Assembly: GCF_009789235.1 (NCBI RefSeq)
Contig: NZ_WSTB01000012.1
Coordinates: 1-64,000, forward strand
Reading direction: 5' to 3'
Source: Flavobacterium hydrocarbonoxydans
GTDB lineage: Bacteria; Bacteroidota; Bacteroidia; Flavobacteriales; Flavobacteriaceae
Length of the DNA stretch: 64,000 bases
Position 1 is the stretch's first letter, and the number at the start of each line of letters is the position of its first letter. A model generated the notes under the pieces. The model was not told the origin of the DNA. It made no database searches and was given only the letters and a program-made list of their open reading frames with translations. Made by a program: the position numbers and the translations under genes. Below, one piece after another: positions 7,482 through 15,788 of this stretch.

Positions 7482-8201
7482 TTACACAGTTTTTAAACAT
7501 CTTACGACGAAGTTAATAATCGAGCCTTGCGACTTGTTGATCTCAATACCAACAACAGCCACTAAAGGCAAGGTTAATCTATCCGTTAAACCTTGAAGCA
7601 CTTTTCCGTCTGCAAGAACTGCTTGAATTGGGTCAATATCACGGCTTAAAGTTTGCAGTTCAAAAGGAAGATATTTAACTACCTGACCATTTGAATACTG
7701 ATAAGACAAATCACTAACTGACTCGTCAACAGTCATAACCGCCAAATCAAACCCCTGAACATCAATTTTTTTATTGAATTCCTCAGAAGCAACAGATTTT
7801 TGTTCAAAGAAGAATAAATTGTTTGTTTGCTGTGGCTCTTCAATTCCGTGTAAATCGTAGCGTTTACCTGCAATTAAATCTTCAAGAGTAATTTTAATAC
7901 TCTCTTTATCTGCAAGATAAATTGAACCTTCGTCTGCCAATTCACATAATGCAATCAAAGCATTATCTTCATCGGATTGTGTATTTTCAGTTCCGTAGGT
8001 ACTTGCTAAAATGAAATCTTTAAGCAAAACTTTATTTGCTAAAATGACATTCGAACCATTTCCACGTTCAATGTAAATACTAATTTTTTCAGTAGTTAAA
8101 CCTGATAAAGGCAAATCACTTGAAAGAATCAAAGCACCGATTGCTTTTGTTACTTGTAATTCTGGCGATTTTGTAACGCCTGTAATAGTTGCAATTTTCA
8201 T
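7482..8201 (-). CDS. Candidate major capsid protein
   Basis: A 239-residue soluble, beta-rich, Cys-poor protein with no signal peptide or membrane helix. The N-terminal third reads like a jelly-roll half: short strands such as KISIYIERGNG and NVILANKVLLKDFIL, followed later by strands around GFDLAVMTVDESV and LTLPLVAVVGIEI. From memory, the order 'strand - polar loop - strand - L-x-D-x-I-L' resembles the PM2 P2 capsid protein, but at 239 residues it would be very small for a double jelly roll. It sits just before the basic membrane protein, the usual order in lipid-containing phages. The capsid assignment is an inference to be tested by structure prediction. Confidence 0.55.
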   Translation of the reverse strand: MKIATITGVTKSPELQVTKAIGALILSSDLPLSGLTTEKISIYIERGNGSNVILANKVLLKDFILASTYGTENTQSDEDNALIALCELADEGSIYLADKESIKITLEDLIAGKRYDLHGIEEPQQTNNLFFFEQKSVASEEFNKKIDVQGFDLAVMTVDESVSDLSYQYSNGQVVKYLPFELQTLSRDIDPIQAVLADGKVLQGLTDRLTLPLVAVVGIEINKSQGSIINFVVRCLKTV

Positions 8202-8311
8202 TTGTTATTAATTTTAATTGTTTAATTTCTTTCACAAAGGTTATTGCAACTATTATTTGACGTTTTCCAATTCTTTCTATTCCTTTCTATTTTTTTCTAA
8301 TTTTTACCATT

Positions 8312-8482
8312 TTAAGAAAGAATTTTGTACTCAATTAAATCTGAAATCATTAAATATTTTCTTTTTAGCGCAAGGCTATCTAAAATAGTTTGATACTCTT
8401 TTCTTGCAGTTGGATAACTAACTTCAAGAAGGTGCATTAATTGAGTTTTTGTGACTTTTTGGCTTGTATTCTGTGTTTTCAT
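8312..8482 (-). CDS. 56-aa helix-turn-helix protein
   Basis: MKTQNTSQKVTKTQLMHLLE followed by VSYPTARKEYQTILDSLALK: a small HTH of the excisionase/MerR-like type (L-x-x-L-x-V-S-x-x-T-A-x-x-x-Y), a form common next to Rep or mobilisation genes in Bacteroidota elements. It starts three bases after the stop of the Rep gene and is probably co-translated with it. It could be the element's repressor or a switch between replication and virion gene expression. It has no other domain. Confidence 0.65.
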   Translation of the reverse strand: MKTQNTSQKVTKTQLMHLLEVSYPTARKEYQTILDSLALKRKYLMISDLIEYKILS

Positions 8483-8485
8483 GGC

Positions 8486-9679
8486 TTATAAAAATAAAAG
8501 TTGATGTTCGTGAAATAATTCAGAATCAAAATCATTTACTAATTTTTCCTTTGTTCTAAATTCATGCAGATAGAAATGTAATTTGTTTTGAAACCAAACT
8601 AAAAGTTGATTTTCAGTAATCATGTCCATATCTTGAAGTAAAAGATTTAGAGCAACGATATAGGATATATCCTGATTGTTAGCGTAATATTCTCTAAATA
8701 GAGATTTTGCAAGACGTTTTTTAATGGTCGTTGAAGAAAGAACAACTTTCTTTAAGCGTTTAATTATAGGATTGAATTTTGTAATTTGTGATTGTAAAAA
8801 ATCAAAATCAAACAGAGTAATAAGTTTCTCTTTATTAATTTGACTTTTACCAGTATTCTCACGAAGTTCAAAAAAACCTTTATTTGCAATTTTCAATAAC
8901 TCATAAAGATTTGCTTTATCAAAAATACCCCAAGTCATTGTCTGACTGACATTTATGTCTGTTTTGGAATATTCGTTTAAACCTCTGAAAAACGCAGAGT
9001 TTAACTGATATTCAAAACGCCAAACATTGTCATTTTTCAAACCATTATTCGCATAATATTCATTTATATACGGTTTTTCAGTTAACTGCAATGACAGCGT
9101 TTTGTTGTAACATCTTATTATTTTATCGGATGTTCTTTTGCCAATTTGGAAGCCGTTAAGTATGGATTTTCCTTTGTAGGTTTCAAAATAGCTTTGTAAA
9201 TTTTTCGGACGCCCCGAAATAAGGTAGTTACCTGCAACAACATTACTATATAAATTACGGTAAGAATTGTTGATATCAGACTTATCAAGGCATATATCGA
9301 GTCTATTAACTGACTTAAATAAATAGTTCGTTTCATCGCAAAAAGCGTTTATGATACCTCTTAAGGCATCGTTAGACAATGTGTAAAATAGGTTGTTTTC
9401 AATTTGAAGCTGTGCAAATTGTTCGTTCATGATAACAGAACGAGGTTTTGCGGTATAAATACCAATTTTTAAATCTTCATAATATAAGTCTGCTCTTAAT
9501 TCAAATATTTTAGTTCCGTATTCGTAAGGTTTCAAACGAAATTTTGAATGTTCGGGAAATTCTCCAAACGGCTGACCCTCGAGATTAATAATTAAGTAGT
9601 CAATATTTATAAGAGTAGGTTTTAAATTGTTGTTTTTAAATTTAGTCTGGGCTTGATGCCTTTCTTTATATGAAATCAT
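8486..9679 (-). CDS. Rolling-circle replication initiator (Rep_trans type)
   Basis: A 397-residue protein. The central part has RLDICLD (R-x-D-x-x-x-D, acidic metal-binding signature), then GFQIGKR and IIRCYNKTLSL with the presumed nucleophilic tyrosine, then VWRFEYQLN. This order is that of the phage/plasmid replication initiation factors of the Rep_trans group, which nick one strand to start rolling-circle replication. The C-terminal 150 residues are helical and unlike anything I know. It implies a circular ssDNA or dsDNA replicative form for the element. A hairpin just upstream (9707-9730) is a candidate origin. The small HTH gene follows three bases later. Confidence 0.8.
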   Translation of the reverse strand: MISYKERHQAQTKFKNNNLKPTLINIDYLIINLEGQPFGEFPEHSKFRLKPYEYGTKIFELRADLYYEDLKIGIYTAKPRSVIMNEQFAQLQIENNLFYTLSNDALRGIINAFCDETNYLFKSVNRLDICLDKSDINNSYRNLYSNVVAGNYLISGRPKNLQSYFETYKGKSILNGFQIGKRTSDKIIRCYNKTLSLQLTEKPYINEYYANNGLKNDNVWRFEYQLNSAFFRGLNEYSKTDINVSQTMTWGIFDKANLYELLKIANKGFFELRENTGKSQINKEKLITLFDFDFLQSQITKFNPIIKRLKKVVLSSTTIKKRLAKSLFREYYANNQDISYIVALNLLLQDMDMITENQLLVWFQNKLHFYLHEFRTKEKLVNDFDSELFHEHQLLFL

Positions 9680-9706
9680 AGTTTTTTAGTAGGTTTGAGT
9701 GAGTTA

Positions 9707-9730
9707 GTTGCCGTTATACCCTACGGCAAC
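9707..9730. other. Hairpin upstream of rep, candidate replication origin
   Basis: Perfect 8-bp stem GTTGCCGT / ACGGCAAC with an 8-base loop (TATACCCT). It lies 27 bases upstream of the Rep start on the minus strand, in the only non-coding gap of the early part of the operon, and is notably GC-rich for this window. Rolling-circle initiators recognise stem-loops near their own genes. A regulatory leader for rep is the alternative. Confidence 0.45.
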
Positions 9731-9762
9731 TATTAAAAAATCGAAAGGGGAGTAGCAAAAAA

Positions 9763-10089
9763 TTAATTTTCTAAATTTTGCCACAGCGAATAATGATTTT
9801 TGGGTAAATCGTTTATTGTAAATTCCTTTTTCGAAACAGCTTCAGTTATTTTCTTTTCGATTTCAAAAAATTTGTTTTTATAATTTGAAATTTGAGAATT
9901 AAAAAAAACATTTATCTGCTGACCAATTTTTGTGATCTCTCTAATAGTAAAATCATGCTGATGTTTTAGACCAAGCAAATCGACAGTTTCTACAGGATTT
10001 TTTGAATACTCGTTTAAATCATGATTTAAACCAGCTAATTCCAAGAGTAAATTTTCTCGTTTTTGGATTAAAAGTATAATTGTAGACAT
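9763..10089 (-). CDS. Coiled-coil phage protein, unknown function
   Basis: A 108-residue, mostly helical protein with heptad-like spacing of Leu and Ile (LIQKRENLLLELAGLNHDL; FFEIEKKITEAV). No membrane segment and no recognised domain. It is the second gene of the operon, before rep, and begins three bases after the 102-residue gene. Early-operon position suggests a role in replication or host takeover rather than in the virion. Confidence 0.6.
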   Translation of the reverse strand: MSTIILLIQKRENLLLELAGLNHDLNEYSKNPVETVDLLGLKHQHDFTIREITKIGQQINVFFNSQISNYKNKFFEIEKKITEAVSKKEFTINDLPKNHYSLWQNLEN

Positions 10090-10092
10090 ATA

Positions 10093-10401
10093 TTAAGGTG
10101 TTAAAAGATTATGTTTAAGAAGTTTTGAAATAAGTGTTTTCTGAGAATTGCAATAAAAAATAAATTCGTGAACACAAAAAGATTGAGTTACTATAAAGCA
10201 ATCCGTACAAACTCGAATTGTAATTCCTATATTTGAACCACGGATTCTTAGAAATAATGTTTTAAACTTTAAATGAGAGGTTTTGCAAAATGGACGCATT
10301 TTTTTCAAAAATGTTTTTGCATTGAAATTTGTGTGACGCATCTTGTTTAATTCTACAAGTAATAGAGTGTAATTCTCTAAAGAAGATCGTTTTAAGGCCA
10401 T
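10093..10401 (-). CDS. First gene of the phage operon, unknown function
   Basis: A 102-residue basic protein with five cysteines (PFCKTSHLKF; IRVCTDCFIVTQSFCVHEF), perhaps a small metal- or nucleic-acid-binding fold; I do not recognise it. It starts only 30 bases from the right dif site, so the operon promoter must overlap or lie beside dif. After integration, expression could thus depend on the junction sequence. No signal peptide. Confidence 0.55.
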   Translation of the reverse strand: MALKRSSLENYTLLLVELNKMRHTNFNAKTFLKKMRPFCKTSHLKFKTLFLRIRGSNIGITIRVCTDCFIVTQSFCVHEFIFYCNSQKTLISKLLKHNLLTP

Positions 10402-10430
10402 GTGGTAATTGTTAATTAGTTATACCACAA

Positions 10431-10458
10431 ATGAACTATAATTTATATTATGTAAAAT
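10431..10458. other. dif chromosome-dimer resolution site (right end of the element)
   Basis: Arm ATGAACTATAA (10431-10441), central TTTATA (10442-10447), arm TTATGTAAAAT (10448-10458): an 11-6-11 layout. The second half and the TATAA end of the first arm match known dif sites (E. coli ends TTATGTTAAAT, B. subtilis ends TTATGTAAACT). It should bind XerC and XerD and mark the terminus region. It appears intact, so further Xer-dependent insertions remain possible. Confidence 0.85.
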
Positions 10459-10703
10459 AGCATTTTTCAACATACTCTTGTATTATTCAATTTAAAACAA
10501 CAATTTCTAAGCTTATAAGTTTTAGCATTGTTAATGCTTATACTGTAATGATAGAATTAGTTATTAATAATTCAAAATTCATAAGCTTTCTAGTTTAAAT
10601 TTTCTATTTCTTTAAAATATTTACATTTGTAGTTAAGGTTTTCATTGTAAGAGTTTATTTTATTATTTTTACATTCGATACCTTAAAAAATATCAAAAAA
10701 CGT

Positions 10704-12620
10704 ATGAATACTATTGCTGAGCATATTGCAGATTTTTTAAAAGAATACCCGCCATTTAATAACTTATCATTTCATGAGTTGTCAGATATTGCTACAAATA
10801 TTCGTGTTTTAAATTTAGAAAAACATAGTGTTTTATTTCAAATTAATGACGTTTTACATGATAGTTTTTATGTTGTTGCCAATGGGACAATCAATCTTAC
10901 TACTATTGCAGATGCTGAGGAAACGATATTGAATAAATGTCATGAAGGCGATATTTTTGGTTTAAGACCTTTTTTTGCTAAGAATAATTATATGATGACG
11001 GCAAAAGCACGTGAAGAAAGTATTGTTTATGCCATTCCGATTGCTGTTTTCAGACCTTTCGTAGCTAACAATTCGGATGTGTTAAATTTTTTACTGGAAA
11101 GTTTTGCTGTTAATTCAAGACACACTAAAGATACTGTTAATCAAGGAAGTAAATTGATTTCGGATACAGGATATTATAATGACCAACAGACTGAAATGCA
11201 ATATATTCAGACTTTAACGTATAATAACTCTCCTCTAACGACTGATCAAAACAGCATTGTCAAAGACGTAGCCATTTTAATGACCGAAGCTATGGTCGAT
11301 AATGTGGTGGTGTGCGAAAAGAACAATCCGATTGGTATTGTCACAGAAGCAGATTTAGCTTCAAAAATCGCAACAGGACGTTATCCGATAACCGAAACTA
11401 TTGATAAAATAATGTCATCGCCGGTGGTTACTGTTATTGAAAATGTATCATTAGCAGAAGCTCAGTTGTTGATGCTGAAGCATAATGTTACCCATTTATG
11501 CGTAACTAAAGACGGTACAAGCAAATCTGTTGTAAAAGGAATTATCTCTGAACATGATTTAATTGTGGCACAAGCGAGTAATCCTGGTGTATTAATCAAA
11601 GAGATTAAACGCTCACAGCTTCCAAAAGATTTAAAACAAATTAGAGATCGCTTATCCGACCTGATTCAAAATTCGATTCAAAAAAACATTCCGATTTCAC
11701 ATATCAGTAATATTGTGAGCGAAATTAATTTAGCAATCATAAAACGTGCGGTAGAGTTGTCCATTTTAGATTTAGGCTCTCCTCCTGCCCGTTTTGCTTG
11801 GTTAAGTATTGGTAGTCAGGGTCGAAAAGAACAACTTTTACTCACAGATCAGGATAGTATTTTAATTTTCGAAGATGTAACTTCAGAAAAATACAGAGAT
11901 GTAAAAGACTATTTTTTAAGACTTGCAAAAAGAACAACTTCAATCCTTGAAAAAGTAGGTTATGATTATTGCCCAAATGGCCACATGGCAAGTAATATGC
12001 TTTGGTGTAAATCATTGACTGACTGGACAAAACAATACAATAGCTGGATGAATACTCCAGGTGAAAACAGCAATGATTTGAGCAGTATCTTTTTTGATTA
12101 TGAAATCGCATTTGGAGAACCTAAAATCGAAGAAGCAATAGAAGGTGTGATATTCAAAAACGCCACTAACAATACTTTGTTTTTTGACTTTTTAGGAAAT
12201 GATGCCTTGAAAAAGAATTCGCCTTTGAGTTTCTTTAAGAAATTTATTATTGAAGAAGAAGGTCCTCACAAAGGTAAATTTGATATCAAAACACGAGCTT
12301 TAATGCCTTTGATAGATTCTGCCCGATTATTAATTTTAAGTTCAAACATTAAAGGTATCAAAAATACCTATTTGAGATTCAAGCAATTAGCAATTACAGA
12401 TTCTAAAAATGCAGAAATTTATTTAAGCTGTGCAGAAGCATTCTTAACCTTGTCAAAATTTAGAACACTGGAAGGATTAAAAAATGATGATTCAGGAGAA
12501 TTTATCAATATAAGAGATTTAACAAAAACAGACCGGGAGAAGCTGAAAAATGCACTAACTCCAATGAAGGATCTTGAAGAATTGATAAAGAGTAAATTTC
12601 AACTTACCCAATTTTCATAA
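10704..12620 (+). CDS. cNMP-binding / CBS / DUF294 nucleotidyltransferase-like protein
   Basis: A 638-residue cytoplasmic protein with three modules. Residues about 10-135 are a cyclic-nucleotide-binding fold, about 165-290 two CBS domains (for example TEADLASKIATGRYPI), and about 320-620 a DUF294/GlnD-like nucleotidyltransferase with GSQGRKEQLLLTDQD near residue 369, including the Asp pair expected to hold metal. Such proteins are thought to sense nucleotides and modify or regulate a partner. It overlaps functionally with the next gene, a DnaQ-like protein starting two bases after its stop. A TACATTTG -7 element lies at 10622-10629, about 75 bases upstream, without a clear -33 box. Confidence 0.9.
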   Translation: MNTIAEHIADFLKEYPPFNNLSFHELSDIATNIRVLNLEKHSVLFQINDVLHDSFYVVANGTINLTTIADAEETILNKCHEGDIFGLRPFFAKNNYMMTAKAREESIVYAIPIAVFRPFVANNSDVLNFLLESFAVNSRHTKDTVNQGSKLISDTGYYNDQQTEMQYIQTLTYNNSPLTTDQNSIVKDVAILMTEAMVDNVVVCEKNNPIGIVTEADLASKIATGRYPITETIDKIMSSPVVTVIENVSLAEAQLLMLKHNVTHLCVTKDGTSKSVVKGIISEHDLIVAQASNPGVLIKEIKRSQLPKDLKQIRDRLSDLIQNSIQKNIPISHISNIVSEINLAIIKRAVELSILDLGSPPARFAWLSIGSQGRKEQLLLTDQDSILIFEDVTSEKYRDVKDYFLRLAKRTTSILEKVGYDYCPNGHMASNMLWCKSLTDWTKQYNSWMNTPGENSNDLSSIFFDYEIAFGEPKIEEAIEGVIFKNATNNTLFFDFLGNDALKKNSPLSFFKKFIIEEEGPHKGKFDIKTRALMPLIDSARLLILSSNIKGIKNTYLRFKQLAITDSKNAEIYLSCAEAFLTLSKFRTLEGLKNDDSGEFINIRDLTKTDREKLKNALTPMKDLEELIKSKFQLTQFS

Positions 12621-12622
12621 GT

Positions 12623-13219
12623 ATGTTAGACTGGTTAAAAAACATAAATAAGGAACATCCCGATTTTTGGAAAAACTATTTGACCAAATTCGAAACGAAA
12701 CCAAACAGATTTGTTGTGATTTCAACGGAAACTTCGGGTTTAAATCCTGAAAAAGACGTTATTTTATCGCTAGGCGCATTTGGAGTTGTGGATAACAATA
12801 TTGTTATTAAAGATAGTTTCGAAGCAGTATTGCTGCAATATAAATTTTTGCATGATAATAATCTTTCAAACGAATTTATAGTAGAAAGCAAAATGCTAAA
12901 ACTGCTTGAAGAGGACGCGTTACAAGGTTTGATAGATTTTATTGGAAATGCCGTATTAGTTGGGCATCACATTAATTTTGATATCGAAATGATCAATGCC
13001 GGACTGGAACGATTAGATTGCGGAAGATTAAAAAATGAAGCCCTTGATGTTGATATGATGTATCGAAAATTAAAAGACATCAACGACAAACAATTTTCAT
13101 TAGACGATTTATCCGAAATTTATAAAATCCCAAAAAGCGACCGAAATTCCCCGTCTGAAGATGCTTATAGAATCGCTCTATTGTTTTTAAAATTAAAATC
13201 AAGATTAGGAATCAAATAA
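12623..13219 (+). CDS. DnaQ-like 3'-5' exonuclease family protein, altered active site
   Basis: A 198-residue DEDDh-fold protein, co-transcribed with the DUF294 gene (two bases apart). The exonuclease motifs are visible but changed. Motif I reads VVISTETSGL where D-x-E is expected, so the first acidic residue is Ser. Motif II is good (LVGHHINFD). Motif III reads RNSPSEDAY, with Asn where the catalytic His would be and the Asp retained. Two of the five catalytic positions therefore differ, suggesting weak or no nuclease activity and perhaps a binding or regulatory role with its partner. Fold assignment is confident; inactivity is inferred. Confidence 0.85.
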   Translation: MLDWLKNINKEHPDFWKNYLTKFETKPNRFVVISTETSGLNPEKDVILSLGAFGVVDNNIVIKDSFEAVLLQYKFLHDNNLSNEFIVESKMLKLLEEDALQGLIDFIGNAVLVGHHINFDIEMINAGLERLDCGRLKNEALDVDMMYRKLKDINDKQFSLDDLSEIYKIPKSDRNSPSEDAYRIALLFLKLKSRLGIK

Positions 13220-13238
13220 AAATACTGAATAATAAAAA

Positions 13239-13260
13239 AGCTCCAATTTTCATTGGAGCT
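13239..13260. terminator. Bidirectional terminator between convergent genes
   Basis: Stem AGCTCCAAT / ATTGGAGCT with a 4-base loop, preceded by A6 and followed by T7. It serves the plus-strand exonuclease-like gene and the minus-strand proline dehydrogenase gene. Confidence 0.9.
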
Positions 13261-13285
13261 TTTTTTGTTGAAAAAATAATAACTA

Positions 13286-14455
13286 TTATTTTCCTTTTCT
13301 TCTCTTGCGTTCTGCTTTAATCATAGACAATTCGCGGCTTGTTTGCCCGGCTACAGAAGTATTTTCTTCAGCACGGCGAATCAAGTATGGCATCACGTCT
13401 TTTACAGGTCCAAATGGCAAATATTTAGCCACATTGTATCCGTTTTCAGCCAGGTTATAACTAATATTATCACTCATCCCGTATAATTGTCCAAACCAAA
13501 GTCTTGGGTCATTTTTTGCAATTCCTTTTGCCTGCATCATCTCCATCAATTTGTAAGAGCTCAATTCGTTGTGAGTTCCTGCAAAAATGGCCATAGTATC
13601 CAAATGTTCTAACATATAATGTACAGCAGCATCGTAATTTTCGTCGGTAGCTTCTTTAGAAACACAAATTGGCGAAACATAATTTTTCTCTTCAGCTCTT
13701 TTGTGCTCTTTTTCCATGTAAGCACCACGAACCAATTTCATTCCAATAAAGAATCCTTCATTTTTAGCTACTTCATGGAGTTTTTTCAAATAATCCAGAC
13801 GATCCCAACGGTACATTTGTAATGTATTGAAAACAATCGCTTTCTCTTTATTATATTTTCGCATCATGTCAGTAACCAAATCATCAGCAGCATCCTGCAT
13901 CCAGCTTTCTTCACCATCAATTAATAAGGCAACATCTTTTTTGTGTGCTTCATTACAAACATGATCAAAACGGGCCACTACTCTATCCCATTCTGCTTGT
14001 TCTGCTGGAGTTAACGTTTGTTTTTCTCCTAATTTTTCATACAATTCGAAGCGACCAAAACCTGTTGGTTTAAAAACTGCGAATGGAATTGCCAAACGCT
14101 CTTTAGCAAATTCTATCGTTTTTAATGTCATTTCTAAAGCAGCATCAAACTGCTCTTCTTCTTCTTTTCCTTCAACTGAATAGTCTAAAACAGATGAAAC
14201 ACCTTTAGTAAACATTTTGTCAACTACTGTAATACAATCATCTTCATTTACACCACCACAAAAATGGTCAAAAACAGTTGCGCGTATCAATCCTTCTACC
14301 GGAAGATTGGCTTTTATAGCAAAATTGGTAACGGCAGTTCCTATCCTTACTAAGGGTTGACTGTCAATCATTTTAAAAAGAAAATAAGCTCTATCAAGTT
14401 CTGTATCGCTTTTTAACGAAAATGCAACTTGGGTGTTGTCGAATATTTTTTCCAT
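13286..14455 (-). CDS. Proline dehydrogenase
   Basis: A 389-residue FAD enzyme that oxidises proline to pyrroline-5-carboxylate, feeding electrons to the quinone pool. It has the ProDH TIM-barrel landmarks: KLVRGAYMEKEHKRA in the middle, FAGTHN, and the C-terminal substrate-binding YLIRRAEENTSVAGQ. It is a stand-alone enzyme, not the PutA fusion. The ATG at 14453-14455 (MEKIFDNTQVAF) is preferred to the one seven codons earlier because it matches the usual start just before the conserved DNTQVAF. Transcribed alone, convergent with the preceding pair. Confidence 0.9.
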   Translation of the reverse strand: MEKIFDNTQVAFSLKSDTELDRAYFLFKMIDSQPLVRIGTAVTNFAIKANLPVEGLIRATVFDHFCGGVNEDDCITVVDKMFTKGVSSVLDYSVEGKEEEEQFDAALEMTLKTIEFAKERLAIPFAVFKPTGFGRFELYEKLGEKQTLTPAEQAEWDRVVARFDHVCNEAHKKDVALLIDGEESWMQDAADDLVTDMMRKYNKEKAIVFNTLQMYRWDRLDYLKKLHEVAKNEGFFIGMKLVRGAYMEKEHKRAEEKNYVSPICVSKEATDENYDAAVHYMLEHLDTMAIFAGTHNELSSYKLMEMMQAKGIAKNDPRLWFGQLYGMSDNISYNLAENGYNVAKYLPFGPVKDVMPYLIRRAEENTSVAGQTSRELSMIKAERKRRKGK

Positions 14456-14701
14456 TAAGGTCAGTTTTTTGTGCAAATATAGGCAGAGTTTTGAATATTA
14501 TTTACTAAATGATGTCATATTTTTTAATATCACTAATAAGATTGCTGTTAAAGTTAAATTATTAAGAAAGATTTTATCATTTATAAATTTTCACTTTGAA
14601 ACTTATCTAGAATGATTCGTTTTTAAACAAATTTGAATGCAAATTTGAATATTATATAGTTAAAAATGCCTTATTTTGCGGTTTCAATTAACCAATGAAT
14701 T

Positions 14702-15769
14702 ATGCAATCTATTCAAGCCAATAATTATTTCGTTCATTTCAACCAAAATGCCTACGAAGCTTTAAATACACATTTAAAAGAAAATAAATATTCTAATTTG
14801 TTTATTATTGTTGATAATCAGACAAATGAACATTGTTTACCAAAGCTGTTACCTATTATTGAAACCGATTTAAATATTGAAATTATCGAGTTTGAAGCTG
14901 GCGAAGCCAATAAAAACATCGAAACCTGTATCGAAATTTGGAATGTTTTGACTGATTTGGGTGCCGATAGAAAATCGCTCGTTATCAATCTGGGAGGTGG
15001 TGTTGTGACGGATTTGGGTGCATTTGTGGCTTCAACTTTCAAACGAGGTGTTAATTTTATCAATATCCCAACTACTTTATTATCTATGGTAGATGCTTCT
15101 GTAGGAGGAAAAACGGGTGTTGATTTAGGAAATCTTAAAAACCAGATTGGTGTTTTTAATGTTCCTCAAATGGTTTTGATTGATACTCAATATTTAGAAA
15201 CTCTTTCTCAGGCAGAAATGCGTTCTGGATTGGCAGAAATGCTAAAACATGGTTTGATTTATGATGCGCCTTATTGGAAACAGTTTTTAGATTTAAAATC
15301 AATTGATTACGCTGATTTTGATGAATTAATTTATCGTTCGGTTGAAATCAAAAACGAAATTGTAATTCAGGATCCAACAGAGAAAAATATCCGTAAAGCT
15401 TTGAATTTTGGACATACTCTAGGTCATGCTATCGAAAGTTATTTTTTAGAAAGCGAAACAAAAACAACTTTGTTACATGGTGAAGCGATTGCCATCGGAA
15501 TGATTTTGGAAAGCTACATTTCATTACATAAAAATTTAATTTCTGAAGCAGAATATGCTGAAATCAAAACCGCAATTAAGGCTATTTATGAAGAGGTACA
15601 AATAGAAGAAAGCGACATAGAACCGATCATGGAATTGCTTATTCACGACAAAAAAAATGAGTTCGGAACCATTCAATTTGCGTTAATCGAAGGAATTGGG
15701 AAAATTAAAATTAACCAATTGGTTGAAAATAAATTGATTCTAAGCGCGTTTGAGGATTATAAATCTTAA
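14702..15769 (+). CDS. aroB: 3-dehydroquinate synthase
   Basis: A 355-residue NAD- and metal-dependent enzyme of the shikimate pathway that cyclises DAHP to 3-dehydroquinate. Visible landmarks are the NAD-binding GGGVVTDLGAF, the PTTLLSMVDASVGGKTGV block, and the metal ligands in EMLKHGLI, GHTLGHA and LLHGEAIAIGM. Length is normal for AroB. The start directly follows a short AT-rich leader. Convergent in function, not in operon, with its neighbours: proline dehydrogenase is divergent upstream and a promoter for the polyamine genes begins right after its stop. Confidence 0.95.
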   Translation: MQSIQANNYFVHFNQNAYEALNTHLKENKYSNLFIIVDNQTNEHCLPKLLPIIETDLNIEIIEFEAGEANKNIETCIEIWNVLTDLGADRKSLVINLGGGVVTDLGAFVASTFKRGVNFINIPTTLLSMVDASVGGKTGVDLGNLKNQIGVFNVPQMVLIDTQYLETLSQAEMRSGLAEMLKHGLIYDAPYWKQFLDLKSIDYADFDELIYRSVEIKNEIVIQDPTEKNIRKALNFGHTLGHAIESYFLESETKTTLLHGEAIAIGMILESYISLHKNLISEAEYAEIKTAIKAIYEEVQIEESDIEPIMELLIHDKKNEFGTIQFALIEGIGKIKINQLVENKLILSAFEDYKS

Positions 15770-15788
15770 ACTTTTTTTAATAAAAAGC

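Larger units (their letters stand above)
2570..10458. mobile_element. dif-flanked prophage (Xer-exploiting integrated element), small tailless-phage type
   Basis: Both ends carry a dif-like site sharing the 16-base core TGAACTATAATTTATA (2571-2586 and 10432-10447), about 7.86 kb apart. Joining the left flank to the right arm at 10448-10458 would rebuild one perfect dif, as expected for an insertion made by host XerC/XerD. Inside are a Rep of the rolling-circle type, a small HTH protein, a beta-rich capsid candidate, several one-helix membrane proteins and a phage-type murein-degrading enzyme, nearly all on the minus strand with coupled starts. I see no integrase, transposase, P-loop ATPase, Zot homologue or tail gene. 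Known Xer-dependent elements are mainly filamentous phages. The virion-like genes here look instead like a small icosahedral, membrane-containing ssDNA phage such as FLiP (Finnlakeviridae, genome about 9 kb, from memory). The phage assignment is inference; the repeat boundary is seen directly. Confidence 0.8.

Noticed and set aside
8486..9679. P-loop ATPase in the Rep protein (NTGKSQ)
   Set aside because: The glycine spacing of Walker A (G-x4-G-K-S/T) is absent; the word is chance.
2570..10458. Filamentous phage (inovirus) as identity of the dif element
   Set aside because: No Zot/pI ATPase, no pIII-like protein and no clear major coat peptide with signal; the beta-rich proteins and phage-type murein enzyme fit a tailless phage better.
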